Positions 27,005 to 35,632 of a DNA stretch of 55,049 nt are shown in pieces; position 1 is the first letter of the stretch; each line of letters begins with the position of its first letter. The notes beneath the pieces are model-generated. The model saw only the letters and a list, made by a program, of their open reading frames with translations, searched no databases and was not told the origin of the DNA. The position numbers were made by a program, and so were the translations under genes. Source of the stretch: an uncultured Calothrix sp. GTDB taxonomy: Bacteria; Cyanobacteriota; Cyanobacteriia; Cyanobacteriales; Nostocaceae. The stretch is taken from NCBI GenBank assembly GCA_937973965.1, contig CALJJQ010000126.1, positions 1-55,049 of the forward strand, written 5' to 3'.

Positions 27005-27966
27005 GTTACGATTACCATCAGAGTGGACATTCAGGCTCGAAACAGCGAAAATAGAAATAAAACTTTACAAAAAACCTAATCTCAAGATAACGGTAGTAAG
27101 CTAAGGATTTATAATTGCTTGATTAAACAAATCCAAAACCCATATTAAGATTATGGAGATAGCGATCGCAAATACAAAAAATACTTTAGCCTCAGAAATC
27201 TTGCCCAGAGAAAAATATTAATATACAAGGTTGGGTATCGGTGCAAAAAATATGCAGCGATATTGTTCATTTTCTGCACCGTAATCCCAAAATAAATTTT
27301 TTGTAATTCGGAATTTTAATTGATTTTCCGATTTATTGTTGTTGAAGGTTGACTTATTTTCTGTGTCAGAGAATCTGTTGGGTTCGACTGCGTTCCAACG
27401 TTACTTCAACGCACTGAAGCTGCACAATGTAGTAGCTCCTCAACGGACCTCTGTTGAGAATGAAAATTTGACCAGATGAAAATGAATATGTGAATAAATC
27501 TATCTTCTACCCTTGATATTAAGCATGGATTCCCAACTCAACTCTAAAGCTTCTATAAAATCAAAATCAGGATTTTCACGGATTGAGTTAAAACCCTGAA
27601 AACGTAATACTGGATATAAATATGAGGTATTCCCTTTCTACACAAACACTAGCTATGCATTGAGATTATGTTTAGAAGTTAACTTGAATGACCTGAAATC
27701 AGGGAGTATCTGCTTCTTCCCTGTTTGAAGTGATTGACCTAGTTTGGGGGAGTAATAGCAAGCTGATTTTTAATGATTGCTATTTTTAACAGTTGCTCAA
27801 AATGTATCTTGTTACGAGATATGAACAGACTTCATTCCCTCAAAACCACATCCGGATGGATTCTAATTTGTATACATAATTTTACAGGCACTACTCACAC
27901 ACGAATCACACCTGAATCTTAGCAGGTAAAAACACTGACTTTTTATTCAAAATAAGGACACGAGGA
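27005..27966. other. Long intergenic region upstream of the phototaxis operon
   Basis: Nearly 1 kb with no credible protein or tRNA. Two imperfect hairpins are visible: TCAGGATTTT (27567-27576) with AAAACCCTGA (27590-27599), and CTCAACGG/CTGTTGAG at about 27437-27458. AAGGA lies 9 bases before pixG. The region should hold the promoters of both divergent genes; its length leaves room for a small RNA or a long 5' leader, but I see no known RNA family. Confidence 0.5.
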
Positions 27967-29169
27967 ATGATCCATCCAGAACTGATGGTATCAAATAACT
28001 TAATAGAGGAGTTTAAAGTCTGTACCCGGCTACAGTACAGTGGTAAACTGGATATTAGAATCGCTAAAGGCGATAGATGGGCTTTTTATTACCGATTGGG
28101 TAGAATTGTCTGGGCTACTGGTGGAAAACACCCCTTTCGACGATGGCGCAGAAATATGGCCCAATTTTGTCCAGACATCGATGTGGAAAAAATCCAGTTA
28201 CAACGCTCGGATGCGGAAATTGACTACTGGGATTATCGATTGCTGGAAACATTGCACGATCGCCAAAAAGTTCGTCGCGAGCAAATTAACTCCATTGTCG
28301 AGAGTACAATTACTGAACTATTGTTTGACCTCGCCCAAAGCACTAACTTTAATCCCATCACTTGCGATCGCAATCAAGATGTCATCCTCGAAACTCCGAT
28401 GAGTTTCACCAGCGCAGATATGTCGCTGAAGTATATGCAGAATACTTGGAAAAACTGGTCAGAAGCAGGTTTGGCTAATTTTTTGCCTGACTCCGCACCA
28501 ATTTTACGCCGTCCGGAACAACTTCAACAGCAAGTAAGTCCAGCTGTATATAAAAATTTCGTCGTTTTGATGAATGGGAAGTATACCCTGCGGGATTTGG
28601 CTTTTCGGATGAAGCAGGGTATTCTACCTGTTACCCGTTCTCTACTTCCCTATATCCTCAAGGGAATTATCGAACTGATTGAAGTTCCCGATATTCCTTT
28701 ACGTATTACTGAAGTTAAGAAAAACCCAGTAACACAAATCAAATCAACCCCATCGGGTCCCCTGATTGCCTGTGTTGATGATAGCCCCCAAGTGACCCAA
28801 ATGCTAGAGCAAATTCTTGCTCCTAACGGGTTTAGATTCATCAAAATTCAAGACCCCCTACAGGCTTTACCCATTCTCATTGAACATAAGCCTGATTTGA
28901 TTTTCCTCGATTTAGTCATGCCTGTTGCCAGTGGTTACGAAATTTGCGCCCAATTGCGTCGAGTTTCCGTATTTACCCATACACCAATTATTATTTTAAC
29001 TGGTAGCGATGGTCTGTTAGACCGAGTACGAGCGAAAGTGGTTGGTTCAACTGATTTTATTAGCAAACCAGTTGCTGCGGATAAGGTTATGGCAGTAGTT
29101 CGTAAGTATATTACTGTACCTACATCTGGCTTAAATCGTATCAACCATCAAGCAACTGCGATGGGATAA
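27967..29169 (+). CDS. pixG: PixG-type PATAN-domain response regulator
   Basis: The 400-residue protein is a PatA-like output regulator. Residues about 1-250 form the PATAN/DUF4388 region (LEEFKVCTRLQYSGKLDIR, WAFYYRLGRIVWATGGKHPFRRWRRN, WDYRLLETL). Residues about 262-385 are a CheY-like receiver with the acidic pair in CVDDSP, phospho-acceptor D315 in FLDLVMP, T in LTGSD and the lysine in ISKP. In phototaxis loci PixG is thought to be phosphorylated by PixL and to bias type IV pilus assembly. AAGGA lies 9 bases before the ATG. It opens the operon pixG-pixH-pixI-pixJ-pixL. The equivalent locus in Nostoc punctiforme is called ptx. Confidence 0.9.
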   Translation: MIHPELMVSNNLIEEFKVCTRLQYSGKLDIRIAKGDRWAFYYRLGRIVWATGGKHPFRRWRRNMAQFCPDIDVEKIQLQRSDAEIDYWDYRLLETLHDRQKVRREQINSIVESTITELLFDLAQSTNFNPITCDRNQDVILETPMSFTSADMSLKYMQNTWKNWSEAGLANFLPDSAPILRRPEQLQQQVSPAVYKNFVVLMNGKYTLRDLAFRMKQGILPVTRSLLPYILKGIIELIEVPDIPLRITEVKKNPVTQIKSTPSGPLIACVDDSPQVTQMLEQILAPNGFRFIKIQDPLQALPILIEHKPDLIFLDLVMPVASGYEICAQLRRVSVFTHTPIIILTGSDGLLDRVRAKVVGSTDFISKPVAADKVMAVVRKYITVPTSGLNRINHQATAMG

Positions 29170-29362
29170 AGTCTTATTTCTGTTAATTCTAATTCTGTTC
29201 ATAACATAAATATTAAATAGTTTTCCTTTCTTGTCTAAGTGTTTTTACTGAACCTATTCTGAATTTAATGCATCAAAATTAGATAAACATAATTTTGCTT
29301 GCATGGATGAAACAGGTTAATGAAGTTTGATTTAATTTTGCAGAATTGAAAAGGTGATTAAT

Positions 29363-29725
29363 ATGAGCACTGTATTAGTTGTTGAAGACGGCTTAACAGA
29401 TATGGAAATTCTCTGTCGTTATTTACAACAAGCAGGACATTCTGTCATTAGTGCTAAAAGTAGTGAAGAAGCACAGGAGCAGTTAGTTCAAAAAACACCG
29501 GATTTAATTTTTCTGGATGTGATTTTACCCGGTAAAAGTGGCTATGAAATCTGTCGAGAACTCAAAAATAATCCCAGTACTAGTAATATTCCGGTGATTT
29601 TTTGCTCGACTAAAAATAGTGATGTGGATAAAATGTGGGGAACAATGCTAGGTGCAGATGGCTACATATCAAAACCAATTGACCCAGAGGAGTTAGCGGG
29701 TACTTTGAAGCAATTAATTAAGTAG
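29363..29725 (+). CDS. pixH: PixH-type single-domain response regulator
   Basis: The 120-residue CheY-like receiver begins MSTVLVVEDG, with the acidic pair E-D, phospho-acceptor D52 in FLDVILP, the T/S position in FCSTKNSD and the invariant lysine in ISKPIDP. It is expected to receive phosphate from PixL and act as phosphate sink or pilus regulator. GTG 29354 is in frame nine bases earlier, but AAAAGG 8-10 bases before ATG 29363 and the family N terminus favour the ATG. The TAG stop is the TAG of a dispersed palindrome (GTAGAGACG), so the repeat sits right at the gene's end. Confidence 0.9.
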   Translation: MSTVLVVEDGLTDMEILCRYLQQAGHSVISAKSSEEAQEQLVQKTPDLIFLDVILPGKSGYEICRELKNNPSTSNIPVIFCSTKNSDVDKMWGTMLGADGYISKPIDPEELAGTLKQLIK

Positions 29726-29751
29726 AGACGTAACATATTATGTCTGTACAG
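29722..29751. repeat. Dispersed palindrome, copy 6, overlapping the pixH stop
   Basis: GTAGAGACGTAACAT then ATTATGTCTGTACAG; diverged arms, same GTAGAGAC and GTCTGTAC ends as other copies. Its first TAG is the pixH stop codon. Confidence 0.8.
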
Positions 29752-30021
29752 AAGTGGTAGGAAAATTCATCTATGATGACAGCATTTATCCCCTACTCAT
29801 CCAAAATGCATTCATCATCTGCTCAATATTGATGAAAATTGATGGGATGTCTTATCGAAAAAATCAATTTTTTCTCATCACTAATGAGTTAGGTATCCAC
29901 TGTTAGTCTATTGAAATAAAAACTTTGTTGTAGTTTTTTTTATCGGCTGTTAGCATCAGATTAATAGCTGAATATTTGTGCTTTTGTCATCAGATAATTG
30001 TGTTATTGTTGTGAAATTACA

Positions 30022-30498
30022 GTGATAGAAACAGAAGAGAAAGTTTTAAGCTTTTGCCTAGGAAATCAAGATACAGCAGTGATACCTTTAGCTAATATTA
30101 CTGAAGTTTTTCAAGTTTCCTTAAATGATGTATGTGGCGTTCCCGAAATGCCTAACTGCATTCAAGGTATTTATAATTGGCGGGGGGAGATGTTATGGTT
30201 AATTGATTTGGAGTTGATGTTGGGTTATGCTTCCCTGAGTTACAGAAGCAATATCACTGCAAAAATGATGGTCATAGTCATTCAATATGAGGGTAAATAT
30301 TTAGGTTTATTAGTACGTCAGCTAATGGATATTGAATTGCTGAACTCTAGTGCAATTAAACCAGGTAACTCCCAGTTATTTTCCCATGAGGTGCTACCAT
30401 TTTTGCGAGGATATTTTATTAATGAGTCGGAGAAAATGATTATTGCTATTAATACCGAGTCTATTTTTAATGCTCCTTATTGGCAAGTTCATCACTGA
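30022..30498 (+). CDS. pixI: PixI, CheW-like coupling protein
   Basis: The 158-residue protein is a single CheW domain that links the PixJ receptor to the PixL kinase. Typical blocks are VLSFCLGNQDTAVIPLANITEVFQ, PEMPNCIQGIYNWRGEMLWLIDL and YLGLLVRQLMDIELL. The start is uncertain: TTG 29998 is in frame, but it would add CYCCEIT, while GTG 30022 gives MIETEEKVLSF as in homologues; neither has a clear Shine-Dalgarno. It lies between pixH and pixJ with 270 and 500 bases of spacing, so internal promoters are possible. Confidence 0.82.
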   Translation: MIETEEKVLSFCLGNQDTAVIPLANITEVFQVSLNDVCGVPEMPNCIQGIYNWRGEMLWLIDLELMLGYASLSYRSNITAKMMVIVIQYEGKYLGLLVRQLMDIELLNSSAIKPGNSQLFSHEVLPFLRGYFINESEKMIIAINTESIFNAPYWQVHH

Positions 30499-30547
30499 TA
30501 ATTTGGGGGTTTTATCCGGATATTTATTCCAAATTTATACAGTTTTT

Positions 30548-30570
30548 AGGGAGTAGGGAGTAGGGAATAA
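30548..30570. repeat. Short tandem repeat (GGGAGTA heptamers)
   Basis: Three GGGAGTA/GGGAATA units downstream of pixI. Confidence 0.8.
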
Positions 30571-30762
30571 GAAGAGAATTAAGTCGTTATTCAAGACTTA
30601 TCATTCACACGTGAGAAATACAGGTTTGAGATTTTGTCTAATTAATGGGATTATCTCTCAATAAATATAGGCTTGATTTTTACTATCCTAGATTATTTAT
30701 CTTGCTTGAAAATAGGTAGTAGGAAGTTGTAAGAAAATTAATCTGTTACTCAACCCTTATTA

Positions 30763-30786
30763 CTCACCTGTGAGAAATACAGGTTT
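30763..30786. repeat. CTCACCTGTGAG element, copy 2
   Basis: CTCAC-CT-GTGAG is a short palindrome followed by AAATACAGGTTT. Related blocks are at 30604-30630 (CACACGTGAGAAATACAGG) and 46958-46981 (CTCACCTGTGAAAATTTCAGG). Confidence 0.65.
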
Positions 30787-30999
30787 AAATAGGGAAAATA
30801 ACAGACGCACTATACAACATTTACTGGATTCAGAGTGTTAGGTGATTAATTGACTCTTGATGATGAATAGTTCCTGATGGAAACCATTAACTATAGATTC
30901 TAAGGATTTTGTAATTATCCGTAGATTTTTTGCTCAGTAGGCAAAATAATCATTACATATAAATATTTGTTCACTAATATTAAAGATTGAGGAATAGAC

Positions 31000-33900
31000 A
31001 TGACCAGCATTTATGAAAATAATAATGGATTTACAGTCGAAAGCATGGAAAGCGGAATGGTGGAAAATAAACCTGTGGAGACTTCTTTAGCAGCGACTTT
31101 AATAGAACAAGGTGTAGAGAGTGAAGTTAATCAAAGGTTTTTAAAAACTTGGCGGAAGCTGTTTGCTAATATCAAGACAGAAATGGGACGCTCCCGTGAC
31201 CGAGAAACCTTACTAAATACTACAGTTAAGCAAATTCATGAAAAAATAGTCAGCGATCGCACTCTGGTTTACCGGTTTGTGAATTCAGAAACGGGTGTAG
31301 TTGCAAGTGAATATCTGAACCGGGGGTGGACTCCAGCAATGGGGGAAAATTTACCCGCAATTGTATTTGGTGGTTTTCAAAGTTGCGATTATCAAGATGC
31401 GATCGCCATCAACCAAATTGCAGAAATTGATGCGACTCCCTACCAAAGACAGTTATTAGAGAAATTCCAAATTCAGTCCAGTTTAGCGGTTCCCGTTTAT
31501 TTACAAGGACAAATCTGGGGATTGTTGGTGGTTCATCAGTGTCAAAAAACACGGATTTGGAGTGAATCGGAAATTTCTCTACTAACACTAGTTGCAGATG
31601 AACTCGGTGATTGCTTGCAAATCCTGGAACTTAAGCAACAACAGCAATTACAAGCACAGGAATATAAATCCTTGACAAAAGTAATTGATAAAATTCAACG
31701 TGCATCTAGTTTAGAGCAAATTTTGCAAACAGCAACCCAAGAAGCAAGACAATTAATTAACTGCGATCGCGTTTCGGTTTATCAATTTAATCCCGACTGG
31801 AGTGGTGAATATGTTGCGGAATCGGTAGCTGCTGGTTGGACTCCTTTGGTGGGTGGGGGAATCAAAACTGTCTGGGAAGACACTTACCTTCAGGAAACCC
31901 AGGGAGGACGTTACCGTCACCACGAAAGCATGATTGTCAATGACATCTATGCAATGGGTTTTTCACCCTGTCACATTGACCTATTAGAACAATTTCAAGT
32001 CCGTGCTTACATTACAGTTCCCGTCTTTTCAGGTCAAAAACTTTGGGGGATATTAGCAGGTTATCAAAACTCGGAAACTCGCACCTGGAAAGAGTCGGAA
32101 ATTGAGTTATTTAAACACTTTGCTAGCAGTTTAGGAGTTGCGGTATCCCAACAGGAATCCCTACAAAAAATGCAAATACAAGCTCAACAGCAAGCTAAAA
32201 TTGCTACCCAAGAAAAAGCGATCGCGAAATTAATTTCCCGAATTCGCCAATCTGTGGATATTAAGGATATCCTGACTGCTACTACCCAGGAAGTTCGCCA
32301 ACTACTCAGTACCCAACGGGTGGGAGTGTACCGATTTAATCCCGATTGGAGTGGGGATTTTGTGGCTGAATCTGCTGCTCCTGGTTTAGTTCCCCTGATG
32401 GACAAGGGATTAGAAAAGGAGGTTTTGCAACAAAACGGTCACTGTCAAACCCTACAAGGACTAGCGAAAATTTATAATCCCCAGGATAATTATCTGCAAA
32501 ACACCCAGGGGGGTCGCTATCAACAAAAAACAACCTTTGTGGTTAATGATGTGGAAAAAGCTGGTTTTCCTAATTGCTACATGCATTTATTAGAGCAATT
32601 GGAAGCCAAAGCCTATATAACTGCTCCCATTTTTAATGGTGAAAAACTTTGGGGATTGTTAACAGCTTACCACAGTGAAGGAGCCAGGGATTGGCAAGAG
32701 TCAGAAATTAACCTGATTAAACAAGTAGCTGTACAATTTGGCACAGCTATCTCCCAAGCTGAATATATTCAGCAAACTCAAGCACAAGCCGAAAAACTTG
32801 CCAAAACAGCCAAACATCAACAGGATTTAATCGCTCTCACCCGTAAAATTGGCGAAGCCCTAGTCGAAAAAGTTACCAACTCTTCCCAACTAGAAACTAT
32901 TCTGCAAACAACAGTAGCGGAAGTTCGACGACTCCTGCAAACCGACCGTACAGTTATCTACCGGTTTAATCCCGACTGGAGTGGTGATTTTATTGCTGAA
33001 TCAGTCAGTGCTGGTTGGCTACCCTTCCAAGAAAAGCTGCAAAACCAACAAATTGACCAAGCTTTATTAAAGGAAAACGGTCACTGTGATAGCATCCGCA
33101 GTTTAACTTCCATTTACAAACAAAAAGATTCCTATCTCCAGGATCATCGAGGTGGTCGTTATCAGCAGAAAACTACTTTTGTCGTTAACAATGTTGCTCA
33201 GGAAAACTTCCCCGCTTGTTACACTGAATTACTAGACCAATTTGAAGCCAAAGCCTATTTAACCGTTCCCATTTTCAAAGGGGATCAACTCTGGGGACTG
33301 CTTGCAAGTTACCAACATTCTCGCACCCGTGAATGGCAAGAAGTAGAAATTAACGTCATGCAGCAGATTGCCGTATTAGTCGCAGTCGCAATGCAACAAG
33401 CTCAAACTTACCAGAAATTAGAAGCGCAAACCAAACAAGTAACTAGAGTTGCGGAATTAGATTTAGCTGCAACCAAAGTCATTGATAAAATCCGTCAGTC
33501 CATTGATATTAACGAGATTTTCTCCATCACCACCAAAGAGGTACGGGGATTATTAAATACAGACCGGGTAGCCATTTACCGTTTTAATGCCGATTGGGGT
33601 GGTGTTTTTGTTGCTGAATCCATAGCTCCCGGTTGGGTATCGTTGGTGGAAAAACAAAATCAAATACCCCAATTACAGGAAAATATCAGTAATTGCTTTG
33701 GTGCAGGTGGTTTACTGACGGCAAGCGATAAAGCCCAAGGAAAACAAGTTAAAGACACCTACCTACAAGCCACCCAAGCTCGAGAACTGCGCGATCGCAA
33801 TGCCTTTGTCCGTAGTGATATCCACAATTCCGGGTTTTCCCAGTGCTATGTGGATGTTCTCGATGAATACCAAGCCAAAGCCTACGTAATTGTGCCGATT

Positions 33901-35094
33901 TTCCAAGGGGAAAAACTCTGGGGAATGCTTGCAGCCTTTGAAAACAAGGGTACAAGGGAATGGGAAGAATTGGAAGTCTCCCTACTCACCCGTATTGCCA
34001 ACCAACTAGGAACAACTCTACAACAAGCCGAATACCTGGAAACCCTCCAACAACAATCAGCCCAATTAAGCGCAGCTGCGGAGCGGGAAAAACAAAACAC
34101 CGAAAAATTCCAAAAGCAAGCAATGCAACTTTTAGCAGCTGTACGTCCTGCTCTCGACGGGGATTTAACGGTGCGCGCTCCCATTACCGAAGATGTTCTC
34201 GGTACAATCGCGGATGCCTATAATAACACCCTGCAAGCATTGCGACAAATTGTCGGTCAGGTATTAGGAGCAGCCGAACAGGTAGCAGCTAGATCGAACG
34301 AAAGTAACGCTTCCCTTAGTAGTTTAACAGGTTTAGCCCGTCAACAATCCAAAGAAATCAACGAAGCCTTGATGGAAATTCAACAAATGGTTGATTCCAC
34401 CCAAGCTGTGGTGGACAATGCGGAAATAGTGCAAACTACCGTCAAACAAGCTAGTCAAACCGTGGAAAAAGGCGATGCAGCCATGAATAAAACCGTGCAA
34501 GCAATTCAAGCCATCCGCGAAACCGTTGCTCAAACCAGTAAAAAAATCAAACGCCTCAGTGAATCATCCCAGAAAATTTCTAAAGTCGTCAACCTGATTA
34601 GTAACTTTGCTACTCAAACAAACGTACTAGCACTTAACGCTGCTATTGAAGCCACCCGTGCAGGGGAGTACGGGAAAGGATTTGCAGTTGTTGCGGATGA
34701 AGTGCGTTCCCTCTCCCGTCAATCAGCAGCAGCAACCATCGAAATTGAGAAATTAGTCCAGGAAATTCAGGAGGAGACAGGAGAAGTTGCAGTGGCCATG
34801 GAAACAGGTATTCAGCAGGTAGTAGAGGGAACTAACCTAGTCAGTGAAACCCGTCAAAGCTTGAATGAAATTGTTACAGCCACCGAGGAAATTAGCGAGC
34901 TATTACATAAAATTACGGAGGCGACCCAAGGACAAATGATGCAATCGGTATCCGTAACGGCATCGATGAAAGATGTTGCGCAAATTGCGAACAAAACCTC
35001 ATCGGAAACCAATAATATTGCGGTTGTCTTCCAACAATTATCAGAAATGGCAGAGGAGTTGTTAAACAGCACGAGCAAGTTTAAAGTCAACTGA
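31000..35094 (+). CDS. pixJ: PixJ-type phototaxis receptor with five GAF domains (cyanobacteriochrome MCP)
   Basis: The 1364-residue protein has five GAF domains (about 68-205, 235-383, 417-585, 630-800, 830-1010), a HAMP-like segment (about 1043-1095) and an MCP signalling domain with the hairpin tip [20 protein letters not shown]. No membrane helix is visible, so it is probably cytoplasmic. GAF2 has W292-E-D, GGRY305 and C324-H325, spaced as in red/green AnPixJ-g2. GAF3, GAF4 and GAF5 have the canonical Cys followed by Tyr (C526, C740, C949) and a second Cys in an insert 44-50 residues earlier (C482, C696, C899), as in insert-Cys cyanobacteriochromes. GAF1 lacks the canonical Cys ([12 protein letters not shown]) and probably binds no bilin. 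TGAGGA precedes the ATG by 6 bases. Light sensing is inferred from these residues. Confidence 0.92.
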   Translation: MTSIYENNNGFTVESMESGMVENKPVETSLAATLIEQGVESEVNQRFLKTWRKLFANIKTEMGRSRDRETLLNTTVKQIHEKIVSDRTLVYRFVNSETGVVASEYLNRGWTPAMGENLPAIVFGGFQSCDYQDAIAINQIAEIDATPYQRQLLEKFQIQSSLAVPVYLQGQIWGLLVVHQCQKTRIWSESEISLLTLVADELGDCLQILELKQQQQLQAQEYKSLTKVIDKIQRASSLEQILQTATQEARQLINCDRVSVYQFNPDWSGEYVAESVAAGWTPLVGGGIKTVWEDTYLQETQGGRYRHHESMIVNDIYAMGFSPCHIDLLEQFQVRAYITVPVFSGQKLWGILAGYQNSETRTWKESEIELFKHFASSLGVAVSQQESLQKMQIQAQQQAKIATQEKAIAKLISRIRQSVDIKDILTATTQEVRQLLSTQRVGVYRFNPDWSGDFVAESAAPGLVPLMDKGLEKEVLQQNGHCQTLQGLAKIYNPQDNYLQNTQGGRYQQKTTFVVNDVEKAGFPNCYMHLLEQLEAKAYITAPIFNGEKLWGLLTAYHSEGARDWQESEINLIKQVAVQFGTAISQAEYIQQTQAQAEKLAKTAKHQQDLIALTRKIGEALVEKVTNSSQLETILQTTVAEVRRLLQTDRTVIYRFNPDWSGDFIAESVSAGWLPFQEKLQNQQIDQALLKENGHCDSIRSLTSIYKQKDSYLQDHRGGRYQQKTTFVVNNVAQENFPACYTELLDQFEAKAYLTVPIFKGDQLWGLLASYQHSRTREWQEVEINVMQQIAVLVAVAMQQAQTYQKLEAQTKQVTRVAELDLAATKVIDKIRQSIDINEIFSITTKEVRGLLNTDRVAIYRFNADWGGVFVAESIAPGWVSLVEKQNQIPQLQENISNCFGAGGLLTASDKAQGKQVKDTYLQATQARELRDRNAFVRSDIHNSGFSQCYVDVLDEYQAKAYVIVPIFQGEKLWGMLAAFENKGTREWEELEVSLLTRIANQLGTTLQQAEYLETLQQQSAQLSAAAEREKQNTEKFQKQAMQLLAAVRPALDGDLTVRAPITEDVLGTIADAYNNTLQALRQIVGQVLGAAEQVAARSNESNASLSSLTGLARQQSKEINEALMEIQQMVDSTQAVVDNAEIVQTTVKQASQTVEKGDAAMNKTVQAIQAIRETVAQTSKKIKRLSESSQKISKVVNLISNFATQTNVLALNAAIEATRAGEYGKGFAVVADEVRSLSRQSAAATIEIEKLVQEIQEETGEVAVAMETGIQQVVEGTNLVSETRQSLNEIVTATEEISELLHKITEATQGQMMQSVSVTASMKDVAQIANKTSSETNNIAVVFQQLSEMAEELLNSTSKFKVN

Positions 35095-35100
35095 TTATAA

Positions 35101-35130
35101 GGGAGTCGGGAATGGGGAGTCGGGAATCGG
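35101..35130. repeat. Left flank repeat of the four-helix-bundle gene
   Basis: GGGAGTCGGGAATGGGGAGT followed by CGGGAATCGG. It supplies both a GGGAG Shine-Dalgarno-like sequence and the ATG of the downstream gene. Its inverse occurs at 35566-35600. Confidence 0.8.
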
Positions 35131-35546
35131 ATAAATCGCAGGAATATTTAGTTTCTACGATTCGCTCTTATCAGGATTTAAAAGTTTGGCAAGAGGGAAT
35201 GAATTTAGCCCAAAGTTGTTATCAAATAACTCAAGCATTTCTCCGAGAAGAAATATACGGAATAACTTCTCAAATTCGCCGAGCTGCAACATCAATTCCC
35301 ACAAACATAGCTGAAGGCTATGGACGAGAATATGGTTCTGAGTGCATACGTTATTTAAGGATATCTCAAGGCTCTTTAAAAGAATTAGAGACTTATTTAT
35401 TGCTAGCAGTTCGTTTACAGATAGGAGGTATTGAAGCTCAAAAGTTTAATCTGCTCCTCCAGCAATGTGAAACTGTTGGACACTTATTGAGAGGACTTAT
35501 TCGCGCTTTGCAAAATCGGGAGTCTATAAACAAAACTGGGAACTAA
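35112..35546 (+). CDS. Four-helix-bundle protein (23S rRNA intervening-sequence family)
   Basis: The 144-residue protein matches the S23/IVP four-helix-bundle family: SYQDLKVWQEGMNLA, YGITSQIRRAATSIPTNIAEGYGR, YLRISQGSLKELETYL and LLQQCETVGHLLRGL. Homologues occur in 23S rRNA intervening sequences and as free genes; the related Avd protein serves diversity-generating retroelements, but no reverse transcriptase is here. The gene sits between pixJ (17 bases after its stop) and pixL (86 bases before its start), an unusual position. Its first 11 or so codons come from a GGGAGTCGGGAAT repeat whose inverse follows the gene. I infer an inserted unit. Its role is unknown. Confidence 0.88.
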   Translation: MGSRESDKSQEYLVSTIRSYQDLKVWQEGMNLAQSCYQITQAFLREEIYGITSQIRRAATSIPTNIAEGYGREYGSECIRYLRISQGSLKELETYLLLAVRLQIGGIEAQKFNLLLQQCETVGHLLRGLIRALQNRESINKTGN

Positions 35547-35565
35547 ATTTCTCCGAAATCATTGT

Positions 35566-35600
35566 TCCTACTCCCTACTCCCGATTCCCTACTCACTACC
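35566..35600. repeat. Right flank repeat, inverted relative to 35101-35130
   Basis: CCTACTCCCTACTCCCGATT followed by CCCTACTCACTACC; its complement contains GGGAATCGGGAGTAGGGAG, matching the left flank in inverse orientation. Confidence 0.8.
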
Positions 35601-35632
35601 TAAATTCATGACTTCTGATTCCCAAAATTATT

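Larger units (their letters stand above)
30499..30999. other. pixI-pixJ intergenic region with a duplicated element
   Basis: Five hundred bases contain two related segments, each a GGGAGTAGG-like tandem repeat (30548-30570 and about 30712-30735) followed by a GTGAGAAATACAGGTTT block (30604-30630 and 30763-30786). A third copy of the pair is at 46868-46981. TGAGGA at 30988-30993 is the pixJ ribosome binding site. No gene is supported. Confidence 0.65.

Noticed and set aside
27360-27470. tRNA-like GGTTCGA segment in the region upstream of pixG
   Set aside because: No cloverleaf arms can be drawn around it; only a short CTCAAC/GTTGAG hairpin is present.
35112-35546. Four-helix-bundle gene as the Avd subunit of a diversity-generating retroelement
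   Set aside because: No reverse transcriptase, template repeat or variable C-type-lectin gene is present nearby.
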